DNA of 64,000 nucleotides from JBFWWP01 sp050246115 (GTDB lineage Bacteria > Planctomycetota > UBA8108 > UBA1146 > JAJFFE01), in the NCBI GenBank assembly GCA_050246115.1, contig JBFWWP010000001.1:369655-433654 (forward strand). The letters run 5' to 3'. Within the stretch, counting starts at the first letter, position 1, and each line of letters begins with the position of its first letter. Below, in pieces: positions 45,496-53,814 of this stretch. The position numbers were made by a program, and so were the translations under genes. The notes below the pieces were generated by a model, which did not search any database, was not told where the DNA came from, and saw only the letters and a program-made list of their open reading frames with translations.

Positions 45496-46905
45496 TCAAT
45501 CACCAACGCGCCTCGCCAGCGCGGCGATGATCGCCGCGATCCCCGCGACACTCTCCCCGCGGGCGCGGCGCACCTCTTCGATCAAGCGGAGATTCCGGAG
45601 CGTCGTCTTCGGTTCCCACCTCTCGCGCACGCTCGCAAGTGCTTCCGATAGTGCTTCCGACGCGGCCTCTTCGTCGTCGCCGAGCACGGCGAGCTCGAGA
45701 CGGGTTGCGTGATCCCAGTAGTCGGGGCTCTTCGCAACGAGCCGCCGCTCGACCGCGTACCGCACGACCGGCACGACCATGAGTTTCTCGCGAAGCGACT
45801 CTGCGTCGCCGCGCACCTCGAGCAGCGTCGCCAGGTTGATGCCCGGGTACGCGTCGCGCATGTCGGCGTGGAACCCGCGGCGGTAGGCTTCGATCGCGCG
45901 GTTGAGGTGGCCTCGCGCGACGACCGGGTCTGCGGCGCGCGCCTCGTCCCACAGGTCTTTGTGGATGCGCCCCATCAAGCCGCACGTTTCGGCGCTCGGG
46001 CCCTGCGCTTGCTCCACGGACGTGAGGACCTGGAGCGCGCGCTCCCGGTCTCCCGGGTGTTTGCTCTTGCCACTGGCGCGCCGGTTGAGCGCGAAGCCGA
46101 GCTGCTCGCGAACCAGGACTTGCCCCTGGAGAAGGACCGGCATGTCGTCGTAGAGCGCGACCATCTCATCCCAAGCTTCCACCGCTCGGTAGGACAAGTA
46201 CAGATCCAAGATCGAGCCGACTTCGTCGAGGTCGAGCGATCCGAGGTCCGCGCGGACCGCCGCGAGCTCCGCGAGGGCCTTCCCTCGGTCCGTCTTGCCG
46301 AGAGATCGCGCGGCGACCATGCGCCGGCCGAGGGCGCTCTCGGTCTCGGCCCGCGCCCGGAGATCGTCGGTCTTCTGCCGCGAGAGGGGAGCCGGTCGCC
46401 ACTCGCTGAGCAACTGAAACAGCGGACTGTCGACCGGCGCTTCGGAGACGATGGCGGCGCGCAGTTGTTGGAGTTGTCCCTTCAGTGTGTCCCGAAGCTG
46501 GGCGGCCTCGGCATCCCCGAAGGCGTTGTGCGCGCCGAGGTCGTAACGGATGGTCCGCATGTCCTTGATGTCGAAGGGAAGCGCATGGTGATTCGCACAC
46601 AGGGTCACCGTGGTCCGCGGCCGCGCGGTGTGACGCACTCCAAGCTCGTAGTAGACGTTGGGGTTCGCGGTGGTCAGGTCGGCGACAGCGTACTCGCAAA
46701 GGAGCAGCCGCTCGTAGATGCTCTTCAGGATGAGCCCCCCGGCCGACTCCTGGTCCCCGCGAATCGGAGTCAACCCCGCCGCGATGACCGCGGGCTCGAT
46801 CGCTTGCCGGTAGATCCGATCGAAGTCGATGTCGGGCCCGCCCGTGGCGTCGCGTTTCTTCTGAAACGGCATGAGCACGAAACACAGCGGACTCAGGTCT
46901 GACAC
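45496..46905 (-). CDS. TRAFs-binding-type (DUF4071-like) protein with nucleosidase/TIR-like N-terminus
   Basis: 469 residues. The N-terminal 125 residues (CFVLMPFQKKRD, FDRIYRQAIEPAVIAAGL, VADLTTANPNVYYELGVRH) form the alpha/beta domain found before TRAFs-binding/DUF4071 repeats, resembling nucleoside deoxyribosyltransferase or TIR-like folds. The rest is helical, TPR-like. These proteins often occur in bacterial conflict or signalling clusters. It lies upstream of target 2 in the same direction and is divergent from the SLOG-like membrane protein. Enzyme activity is not proven by any motif I can see. Confidence 0.8.
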   Translation of the reverse strand: MSDLSPLCFVLMPFQKKRDATGGPDIDFDRIYRQAIEPAVIAAGLTPIRGDQESAGGLILKSIYERLLLCEYAVADLTTANPNVYYELGVRHTARPRTTVTLCANHHALPFDIKDMRTIRYDLGAHNAFGDAEAAQLRDTLKGQLQQLRAAIVSEAPVDSPLFQLLSEWRPAPLSRQKTDDLRARAETESALGRRMVAARSLGKTDRGKALAELAAVRADLGSLDLDEVGSILDLYLSYRAVEAWDEMVALYDDMPVLLQGQVLVREQLGFALNRRASGKSKHPGDRERALQVLTSVEQAQGPSAETCGLMGRIHKDLWDEARAADPVVARGHLNRAIEAYRRGFHADMRDAYPGINLATLLEVRGDAESLREKLMVVPVVRYAVERRLVAKSPDYWDHATRLELAVLGDDEEAASEALSEALASVRERWEPKTTLRNLRLIEEVRRARGESVAGIAAIIAALARRVGD

Positions 46906-47243
46906 GGGCGCCTCCTTGTCGACGAGTTGCGCAGGTTAGCGCGCCGGCCCCAGAAGTGGAACCGGGTACCCGTTGAGCATCGCCGCGGGCCTGCGTGTTC
47001 GCGGGCTACCTTGCCGCCTGCGATGGGCCCGCTACACTCCGACCCTTGCAGCCCTTTCGGAGTCGTCATTTCGGCTCGATGGGGGCCGGCGCCCAGTTTC
47101 GCGATGCGGATCTCGACGTATCGGACCAACGATACGAACCAGGTCCGCCTGACGAGGCTTGGCACCGACTCCCTCGTTCGGCTCGAATGCACTTCGTCAA
47201 AGGGCTGCTCGAAACCTACCCAAGGGCAATGGAGGTGCATCCC
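46906..47243. promoter_or_regulatory. divergent intergenic region
   Basis: About 340 bp between the TRAFs-binding-type gene and the SLOG-like membrane gene. Promoters for both must lie here; none stands out. Open frames entering it from the right are in-frame extensions without ribosome sites. Confidence 0.4.
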
Positions 47244-49733
47244 GTGTCCAAGGTTCGCGTACCGCTCTCGATCGGCGTGATCGGTGGGGACTCCTCGACC
47301 GCCGAGGTCGCTTCCATTTGCAAAGCAGTCGATCGGGTCTTGCGCTCGCTGTCCGAGGACGTGGCGTGTGCGCGCTTCTCTGGCCGCGAACGCGCCCTGC
47401 GTCAGCGGTTCGGGTGGCTGCCTGATAGGGCGACTCCGTTTCAGGTCCTCGTCGCGACGGGCAGCGCGACCGAGCGCGAGGTCGCCCGACACATCGCGGA
47501 GCGTTACCAAGCCGAGATTCTCCGCGTGGCCGCCGCGGGCGACGCCGCCGCGAGTGACCCCGAAGTCGCTGACGAGCCCGTTGGGGAGGGGCCCACCACG
47601 CGCGAGTGCGTGCTCGCGGAAGGCGGTTCCGAAGAAATCCCCGCGGGCATCGAGCGGACCGCGGCGCGAGAAGGCGCCGCGGTCGCCCAACCCCGAGCGG
47701 CGCCCGATCCCCAAAGATTCGCCAGCGCTGCTCCGAGCCTTGCTCCGAGCGCTGCCCAAGTCGCCGACCCAGCCCCCGAGACGATCGTTCTCGATGTCCC
47801 TCCGACTGCGACGTCCGCCGAACGCGTGCTGCTCGAGCGTGCGTTCGTCACGCGCTTCGCTCACGTTCTGCTCGTCTTGCCGGGAGCCTCCGCGGACCTC
47901 GATGATCTCCGCAAGTCTCGCGAGATCGGCCGCTTCGTCGGCCGGCTCGAGCGCATCCCCGAACCCACTCGCACCCAGCTCGGCCTGGGCTCGAGCCCGA
48001 TCGAGTCCTGGGCCGGCGGGGTGATGTACGTGCTTCACACCGATGTCGTGGCCGGGGAAGCAGGGTTCCCGAAGGGTTACACCGAGGGCGAGGAGAAGGA
48101 AGCCTACGCCGAGAAGCTCCGCGCGATTCGGGGGAACGTCGAACGTTTCAACCTCGAGGTCGACCGGCTCGAGCGCGAGGACGAGGCCCGCTACCAGGAA
48201 GACGAGCGCAGAAGTGCCGAGAACGACTACGTGCGCAAGTGCCAGATCCGCCGGAATCGTGGGTACCTCCTGAGCGCGAGCCAGAGATTCGATGGTCAAG
48301 TCGCGGAGGATCCGAACGACCTGCCGCCCGCCTTCAGTTCGGTGAGCACCTGGGAAGACTTGTCGGAGCATCGAGGGATCCGTGGGCTCGCCAACTTCTA
48401 CGCCCGCGCCGACACTCTCGCGCTCGAGTTCAAGGACCGTTGCACCCGCGCGCTCTCGGCGCTCTGCATCTGCGCCGGCCTCGCGGCGCTCGCGTTCGGG
48501 ATCCAGTCGCACGTCTTGACCAGCGCCTCCGAACCGCTGGGCTTTGCGTTCTACTTGCTGCTCCTCTCGGTGGGAGCGTGCATCCACCTCTGGGTGCATC
48601 GAGCATCGCACCAGAAGAAGCACCTCGACTACCGCGCGGTCGCGGAAGGGTTGCGCGTTCAGTGGGCGTGGCGAGTCGCGGGTCTCGCCGACCATGCGGC
48701 GGTGCGTTACCTCGGAAGGCAGTCGAGCGAGCTCGATTGGATCCGGTACGCCATCGAGGTCTGGGGCTTGCGCGTTCGCCCGCTCGCGCGCGCCGCGGGC
48801 TTCCCGGCCCGAGCCTTCGTGTATCGCACGTGGGTCGTGGACCAGCTCACCTTCTTTGCGGGCAAAGCCCCCGAGAAGGGACGCCAGTCCCAGCGGCTCC
48901 GGATCTGGGCCGGGTCGGGGATCTTCGCGAGCCTCGCGCTCACCTGGTTCCTGACCTGGAGCCATGCGCACGGATGGCTGGTCCCCGTGGCGTGGGGCGT
49001 GCTCGCGGTGGGCGCCGCGTTCGTCCTCCACCTGATCACCGTCCACGTCGGGCGCAGCGCGAATGCACCGCATCGGCCGCCGATCGGCTGGTTCCTGGCC
49101 CACTACGGCATCGGCATCGGGGCCGCGGCGGCTCTGATCGCCGGGCTCTTGCTCCTTGGCCCGCCGCTCGTCGAGCGGCTAGCGGAGCCCGGGTACGCGT
49201 TCGCAGGTCTTCACCCTTGGGAGATCCTCGCGATGATCCTCCCCGTCGTGGCGGCCGGTCTCATCCACTGGTGGAGCGAGAAGATGGCGTTCGGCGATGA
49301 AGCGGCGCAGTACGAGCGCATGATCACCATCTACCACGCGGCGATCGAGCGGCTCGAGGAGACCATGGACACGAGCGTGCGGTGGGACTCGGATTCGCAG
49401 GACGCCCTACACGAGGAGATCCGAGCGATCCTGGCGGAGAAGTTCGACCGCGACGGAAAGCAGACGGCACCCCCGATCGCCGAGCCGTATTCCGCGGAGA
49501 CGATCAAGACCTGGTCCGCGCGCGTCCGAAAGGCCGCCCCGCACGATTCGCAACTCTTCGCGCGCACGTGCCAGGCGCTCGCCGTGCCGGCGCGCGCGGG
49601 TCTTCAGGCCGAGTCGCTCCCGGTCTTCGACGCCACGCTGCGCGAACTCGGGCGTGAAGCCCTTGCCGAGAACGGGGACTGGGTTCTGATGCACCGCGAG
49701 CGGCCGATCGAGGTGGCGCCCCCGGGCGGGTGA
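47244..49733 (+). CDS. SLOG-like nucleotide-sensor protein with about six membrane helices
   Basis: About 829 residues. The N-terminus (VRVPLSIGVIGGDSSTAEV) and a second unit around ETIVLDVPPT to LLVLPGASAD look like Rossmann-type SLOG domains. A coiled/charged region follows, then two helices (LCICAGLAALAFGI and FYLLLLSVGACIHLWV). Four more helices between about residues 560 and 680 come next, and then a long C-terminal helix rich in Glu/Arg. I chose GTG 47244 because a GGAGG lies eight bases upstream and the fold begins there; ATG 47079 and 47187 are alternatives. SLOG-membrane proteins are thought to sense nucleotide signals and trigger membrane damage. Family assignment is inference. Confidence 0.72.
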   Translation: MSKVRVPLSIGVIGGDSSTAEVASICKAVDRVLRSLSEDVACARFSGRERALRQRFGWLPDRATPFQVLVATGSATEREVARHIAERYQAEILRVAAAGDAAASDPEVADEPVGEGPTTRECVLAEGGSEEIPAGIERTAAREGAAVAQPRAAPDPQRFASAAPSLAPSAAQVADPAPETIVLDVPPTATSAERVLLERAFVTRFAHVLLVLPGASADLDDLRKSREIGRFVGRLERIPEPTRTQLGLGSSPIESWAGGVMYVLHTDVVAGEAGFPKGYTEGEEKEAYAEKLRAIRGNVERFNLEVDRLEREDEARYQEDERRSAENDYVRKCQIRRNRGYLLSASQRFDGQVAEDPNDLPPAFSSVSTWEDLSEHRGIRGLANFYARADTLALEFKDRCTRALSALCICAGLAALAFGIQSHVLTSASEPLGFAFYLLLLSVGACIHLWVHRASHQKKHLDYRAVAEGLRVQWAWRVAGLADHAAVRYLGRQSSELDWIRYAIEVWGLRVRPLARAAGFPARAFVYRTWVVDQLTFFAGKAPEKGRQSQRLRIWAGSGIFASLALTWFLTWSHAHGWLVPVAWGVLAVGAAFVLHLITVHVGRSANAPHRPPIGWFLAHYGIGIGAAAALIAGLLLLGPPLVERLAEPGYAFAGLHPWEILAMILPVVAAGLIHWWSEKMAFGDEAAQYERMITIYHAAIERLEETMDTSVRWDSDSQDALHEEIRAILAEKFDRDGKQTAPPIAEPYSAETIKTWSARVRKAAPHDSQLFARTCQALAVPARAGLQAESLPVFDATLRELGREALAENGDWVLMHRERPIEVAPPGG

Positions 49734-49795
49734 CGCGGTAACCCGAGCGCGCGCGACGTTTCGATCCGAGAGTGACCCGAGGCGATGGAGGCCGT

Positions 49796-50680
49796 GTGAC
49801 GAGTGAGAGCGCAGGCTGGGAGCGTGCAGCGACGAGCGCAGACCTGACGGTCTGGCTGCCGGGGGAAGTGCCGGTGTACTTTCAGAAGCTCCGCGCGACC
49901 GACGAGGCTGGATTCCGAATGGGGGCGCGCGGGTTCGATGCGAGCGAGGAACCCGTCCACCGGGTGGTGATCGCGGAGGACTTCTACCTCGGCACGTTTC
50001 CGGTGACGCAGGCGCAGTACCGCGCGCTGGCGGTTGCGGGACTCGACCCGAGCCCGAGTGGTTTCGCGGGCGACCTGCGCCCCGTCGAACAGGTGAGTTG
50101 GCACCACGCGGAGCAGTGGTGCCAGGGTCTCGAGAAGCGGTGGTCGGGTCTTCGGCACGAGAGCCGGGATGGGTCGCGGGTGACGGTGAAGCGGCTCGGG
50201 CTACCGTGGGAAGCGGAATGGGAGTACGCGTGCCGTGCCGGAACTGAAACGCAGTACTGCTCGGGGGACGGCGAGACGGCGCTGCGCGAAGTCGGCTGGT
50301 TCGAAGGCAACGTGCCGAAGAAGGAGACCCAGCCGGTTGGACGGAAGGCGCCGAATGGGTGGGAAATCTACGACCTGCACGGGAGCGTGGTGGAGTGGTG
50401 TGCGGACGTGTACGACGCGAACGCGTATCGCAAACGCCCGGACGGGTGGAACGCGCGGGAGTGGTGCGTGGACGATGCGGGCAAGGACGCGCTGTACCGG
50501 GACGACGATCATCGTCGGAGGAAGGACCCGGATCGCGTGCTCCGGGGCGGCTCCTGGTACTTAGAGCCCTGGTGGTGCCGCTCGGCCTTTCGCGTCTGGT
50601 GGGGGCCCGGCAACCGCTACCACGACCTGAGCTTCCGCGTCTGTTTGGTTCCCGGTCCGGCGAAGCCACCGGCGAGGTAG
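49796..50680 (+). CDS. FGE-sulfatase domain protein, DGR-2 target A
   Basis: About 294 residues, a stand-alone formylglycine-generating-enzyme-like (C-type lectin fold) domain: FRMGARGF near the start, FPVTQAQYRAL, WEAEWEYACRAGTETQY, DLHGSVVEWCADVYD and a final RGGSW...FRVCLVPG. Residues 244-287 are the variable repeat. It probably acts as a diversified ligand-binding subunit. GTG 49796 is chosen (GGAGG just upstream, and the protein then lines up with target C); GTG 49772 is an in-frame alternative. A 72-bp shared tail follows the stop. Confidence 0.9.
   Translation: MTSESAGWERAATSADLTVWLPGEVPVYFQKLRATDEAGFRMGARGFDASEEPVHRVVIAEDFYLGTFPVTQAQYRALAVAGLDPSPSGFAGDLRPVEQVSWHHAEQWCQGLEKRWSGLRHESRDGSRVTVKRLGLPWEAEWEYACRAGTETQYCSGDGETALREVGWFEGNVPKKETQPVGRKAPNGWEIYDLHGSVVEWCADVYDANAYRKRPDGWNAREWCVDDAGKDALYRDDDHRRRKDPDRVLRGGSWYLEPWWCRSAFRVWWGPGNRYHDLSFRVCLVPGPAKPPAR
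50525..50655 (+). repeat. DGR-2 variable repeat A
   Basis: 131 bp aligned without gaps to template 52531-52661 (offset 2006). I count 17 substitutions at template adenines and four at other bases. Two of the non-adenine changes (CGG to CGC, GAC to CAC codons) are shared with variable repeat B. Confidence 0.88.
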
Positions 50681-50752
50681 AAGCGGAGCTGCCGTCGGGA
50701 GCCGGAGGCCGAGGGACGAGGCCGGGAGGCGGACGCGGCGTGCGGAGCCGGG
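50681..50752 (+). repeat. 72-bp VR-flanking tail, copy A
   Basis: It begins directly after the target A stop. It is nearly identical to 53634-53705 and 59689-59760, with three differences in its first 20 bases. It contains the core GGGACGAGGCCGGGAGGCGG. It follows each of the three variable repeats but not the template. From 50753 to 51000 I see no gene. Confidence 0.93.
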
Positions 50753-51000
50753 CGTGCGGTCGGACACCCCACGAGCGGGTGCGACGAGCAGCGAGGTCTC
50801 TCGCAACTAGAAGACGCCAGCGATCGCGCGCTGACTCCGCCGAGTGCCACGGCGCCCGCGGGCTCCGCGACCTCGGGCGCTCGCGGCGCCCCGGAGCCCG
50901 CGCGCAGCCGAGACGCCTTGCGTTCGGTCGACCGTTCTTTCCATGATGTGCGCGGCGCCCCCGCCCGAGGGCTCCGTACCTTTGCGTAGGTTGCTGTTCG

Positions 51001-51495
51001 ATGGGGGTGGCGGTGCGTTTCCGTTTGTTTCAGTACCCGCTGCCGGCGGACCCGGAGCTGCCGGATCTCACCGCATGCATCGCCAGCCATCGCATCGCGT
51101 CGGTTACGCACCACGTCGTGAGCACCGTCGGCGGAGGCATGCTGGTCTTCGTCGTCGAGGCCGTGGACGCGCGCACGCCGGACGGCAGCGCCGCGAACGG
51201 GGCGTCCAAGGTGGACTATCGCGAGCTGCTCAGCGAACCGCAGTTCGCCGCGTTCTGTCGCTTGCGCAGCCTGCGTAGGGCGATCGCCGAAGAAGAAGGC
51301 GTTCCCGTGTACGCCGTCTTCTCCAATGCCCAGCTCGCGGAGATGGTCCGTCGTCGCGCCCGCGCCGAGGACGACCTAATGCAGCTCGCTGGCGTCGGCC
51401 GGGCGCGCGTCGCCCGCTACGGCGCTCGCTTCGCCCCGCTCCTCGAAGAACTGCACAGGGACTCCGAGGCGGTGCCCGAAGCGGTGCACGAGTGA
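51001..51495 (+). CDS. HRDC-domain DGR accessory protein
   Basis: 164 residues. The N-terminal 75 residues (FRLFQYPLPADPELPDL, then HHVVSTVGGGMLVFVVE, KVDYREL) and the C-terminal HRDC domain (FCRLRSLRRAIAEEEGVPVY, then MQLAGVGRARVARYGARF) match accessory proteins that replace or accompany Avd in many DGRs. HRDC domains bind nucleic acid, so it probably helps cDNA priming or integration. Its TGA overlaps the GTG of the RT gene (GTGA), which couples their translation. GTG codons at 51007 and 51013 are alternative starts. Confidence 0.9.
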   Translation: MGVAVRFRLFQYPLPADPELPDLTACIASHRIASVTHHVVSTVGGGMLVFVVEAVDARTPDGSAANGASKVDYRELLSEPQFAAFCRLRSLRRAIAEEEGVPVYAVFSNAQLAEMVRRRARAEDDLMQLAGVGRARVARYGARFAPLLEELHRDSEAVPEAVHE

Positions 51496-53633
51496 AGCGC
51501 GTGGGCGGGCTCTTCGCATCGATCGGAGATCGCGCGACCCTCGCCCTTGCGGCGTGGCGGGCCGCGGTGGGCAAACGATCGCGCCCGGAGGTTCGCGAGT
51601 TCTTCGCGGATTACGACCGGAATCTCCGAGTCATGAGCCACGAACTCCAGAGCGGCACGTACTCGTTCGCTCAGTACCGCAGCTTCGCCGTGCGCGACAC
51701 CAAGTCGAGAACCATCCACGCCCCCAGCTTCCGCGACCGAGTCGCCCATCACGCGATCATGGCCACGGTCGGATCGGTACTCGAGCGCGGGGCGATCGAA
51801 CGCAGCTACGCGTGCCGGACCGGGCGGGGACAGCACGCGGCTCTCCGCCAGGCCGCCGCTTGGACCCGTCGCGGAGACGGATACGGCAAGGTCGACGTCG
51901 AGAAGTACTACGACAGCATCGACCACGGCTTGCTCCGCGATCGACTCGGGCGTCGATTCCGCGAACGTCGACTCCTCCAGCTGTTCGAGCGTCTGCTCGC
52001 CTCGTACCAGGCAGCGCCCGGACGAGGCATCCCGATCGGGGCTCTGACCAGCCAGTACCTGGGCAACTTCTTCCTCGATGAGTTGGACCACCGGCTCGCG
52101 GCGACCGGGCTCGCGTCTCGCTACGTTCGCTACATGGACGACATCGTCTGCTGGGGGACGACGAGCGCGCTCGGTGAAGTCCGATCGCACGCGCACGGCG
52201 TGCTCCGCGAACTCGGCCTCCGCATGAAGCACGGCGGCGAGTGGAGCCGCTGCGAACAAGGGGTGCCGTTCCTGGGTTACGTTGTCTACCCGGACCGCGT
52301 GCGGCTCGGCAGCCAGGGTCGCCGGCGCCTTCGGAGGAAGCTTGGCGCGCTCGAGCGCGCCCACGCCGCCGGCGCGGTCGGCGAGCGCGAGCTCCAAGAG
52401 CGCGGCACATCGCTGTTCGCTCACGCGCGCTTCGGCGACGACGTCGCGTGGCGCCGTGCGGTGCTCGCGGTGCGCGCGAATCGAGATCTCTCGGTGGAGT
52501 CAGTGGAGTCCCTTGCAGGGGAAGCGCAGGAACCCGAATCGCGTGATCCGGGGCGGCTCCTGGAACAACGAGCCCAGGAGGTGCCGCTCGGCCTATCGCA
52601 ACAGGTGGAGGCCCGACAACCGGAACGACAACCAGGGCTTCCGCGTCTGTTTGGTTCCCGGCACGGAGGCGGAGCGCCGCCGGACGACGCGCTTTCCCGT
52701 GCCCCGCTCGCCGAGGGCGGGGCCGAACCCTCGGGTAAGCCCCCGGCCGACGCCGACTTCTGCGGGTCGAGCGATCGCTCGACGTCCCCCGCGGAGAAGG
52801 CGGCGGTCGGGGCACCAACTCGGGGCGGCGATGAGCGCGAACGCCGGAGCGGCGACCGCTGGGAGTGCGAGTTCCCGACGCGGGGAGTGACCATCGCCTT
52901 CCGCTGGATCGAGCCGGGCAGCTTCCGGATGGGGGCTCGGGGCTACTACCCCGACGAGGAGCCCGTCCACTCCGTGCGGATCACGCGCGGGTTGTGGCTG
53001 GGGGAGACTCCGGTGACTCAGGAGCAGTTCGCGGTCTGGGTGAAGGCCACGAACACGAAGCACGGGAACGAGTTCGAAGGTCGCCCCCAGAATCCCGCCG
53101 AGAGTCTCGACTACTCCATGGCCGTTGCGTTCTGCGGATGGCTGGGCCGCGACCCCGAGCTGTCGACGCAGGGGCTGCGGGCGACCCTGCCGACCGAGGC
53201 GCAGTGGGAGTACGCATGCCGCGCGGGGACGGAAACGGAGTACTGGTCCGGGGACGGGCAGGCCGCCCTCGAAGAGGTGGGCTGGTTCAGCGGCAACCTG
53301 CCGCAGAGGGGAACGCAGCCGGTCGCGTCGAAGCCGTCGAACCCCTGGGGTCTCTATGACATGCATGGCAACGTTTGGGAGTGGTGCCGCGATGCGTGGG
53401 ACTCCAACGCGTACAAGAATCGTGTCGACGGCGTCGCGGACCCGGAGGTCACCGCCGAGGACGTCGGGGAGAGTAAGCCGGGTCGCGTGGTCCGGGGCGG
53501 CTCCTGGCTCTACGAGCCCGGGAGGTGCCGCTCGGCCTATCGTCGCTACTGGGTGAGGCCCGTCCACCGCTTCCACATCCTGGGCTTCCGCGTCTGTCTG
53601 GTTCCCGGTCCGGCGGAGCCAGTGGAGCGGTAG
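51492..53633 (+). CDS. DGR-2 reverse transcriptase in one open frame with its template and an FGE target
   Basis: 713 codons without a stop. Residues 1-330 or so are a DGR-type RT: FRDRVAHHAIMA, GIPIGALTSQ and catalytic YMDD (214-217). Residues 347-390 are encoded by the template repeat, read in a frame different from the one that makes target sequence. A Pro/Ser/Gly-rich linker follows to about 456. Then comes a complete FGE-sulfatase domain (ITF-like VTIAFRWIEPGSFRMGARG to RGGSW and FRVCLVPG) whose residues 662-706 are variable repeat B. No ATG lies in this frame between the RT and the FGE fold; GTG codons occur inside the template and at 52887, where there is no ribosome-site spacing. It may be a true fusion, or the target may be expressed separately by an unseen start. 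Confidence 0.85.
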   Translation: MKRVGGLFASIGDRATLALAAWRAAVGKRSRPEVREFFADYDRNLRVMSHELQSGTYSFAQYRSFAVRDTKSRTIHAPSFRDRVAHHAIMATVGSVLERGAIERSYACRTGRGQHAALRQAAAWTRRGDGYGKVDVEKYYDSIDHGLLRDRLGRRFRERRLLQLFERLLASYQAAPGRGIPIGALTSQYLGNFFLDELDHRLAATGLASRYVRYMDDIVCWGTTSALGEVRSHAHGVLRELGLRMKHGGEWSRCEQGVPFLGYVVYPDRVRLGSQGRRRLRRKLGALERAHAAGAVGERELQERGTSLFAHARFGDDVAWRRAVLAVRANRDLSVESVESLAGEAQEPESRDPGRLLEQRAQEVPLGLSQQVEARQPERQPGLPRLFGSRHGGGAPPDDALSRAPLAEGGAEPSGKPPADADFCGSSDRSTSPAEKAAVGAPTRGGDERERRSGDRWECEFPTRGVTIAFRWIEPGSFRMGARGYYPDEEPVHSVRITRGLWLGETPVTQEQFAVWVKATNTKHGNEFEGRPQNPAESLDYSMAVAFCGWLGRDPELSTQGLRATLPTEAQWEYACRAGTETEYWSGDGQAALEEVGWFSGNLPQRGTQPVASKPSNPWGLYDMHGNVWEWCRDAWDSNAYKNRVDGVADPEVTAEDVGESKPGRVVRGGSWLYEPGRCRSAYRRYWVRPVHRFHILGFRVCLVPGPAEPVER
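52531..52661 (+). repeat. DGR-2 template repeat (TR)
   Basis: 131 bp lying inside the RT-FGE open frame. Read in the alternate frame it gives the FGE ending with Asn/Arg codons at variable positions (RGGSWNNEP, then YRNRW, DNRNDNQGFRVC). It matches three variable repeats by adenine-biased differences. It is just downstream of the RT domain, the usual DGR-2 order of accessory-RT-TR reversed with respect to Bordetella phage. Confidence 0.92.
53475..53608 (+). repeat. DGR-2 variable repeat B (diverged)
   Basis: 134 bp at the end of the RT-FGE frame. Compared with the template I count 16 adenine substitutions, seven non-adenine substitutions and one 3-base insertion (an extra GTG codon before AGG). 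It is therefore too diverged to be a direct product of the present template. Confidence 0.85.
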
Positions 53634-53705
53634 AGGCGGAGCCGCCGCCGGGAGCCGGAGGCCGAGGGACGAGGCCGGGAGGCGGACGCGGCGTGCGGAG
53701 CCGGG
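53634..53705 (+). repeat. 72-bp VR-flanking tail, copy B
   Basis: Directly after the stop of the RT-FGE frame. Identical by eye to the copy at 59689-59760. The first bases contain GGCG-GAGC-CGCC, a possible short tetraloop hairpin. Confidence 0.93.
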
Positions 53706-53814
53706 ACCGCGGAAGAGGTACGCGCAGTGCCCTTCGCGTTTCCGACTCTCGAGAGACGGGCAGGCGAGCGTGCAGCATTGGGCGACCGTTCACTTTCCGG
53801 CGAGGAGTTGACCG

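Noticed and set aside
46893..49103. Minus-strand frame of 736 codons
   Set aside because: Antisense to the SLOG-like membrane protein, whose membrane helices and ribosome site support the plus strand.
52831..52890. ATG at 52831 as a start for the FGE target after the RT
   Set aside because: It is in a different frame and meets a stop about 20 codons on.
53634..53705. The 72-bp tail considered as a simple rho-independent terminator
   Set aside because: It lacks a T-run and a long stem, and is conserved over its whole length rather than only in paired bases.
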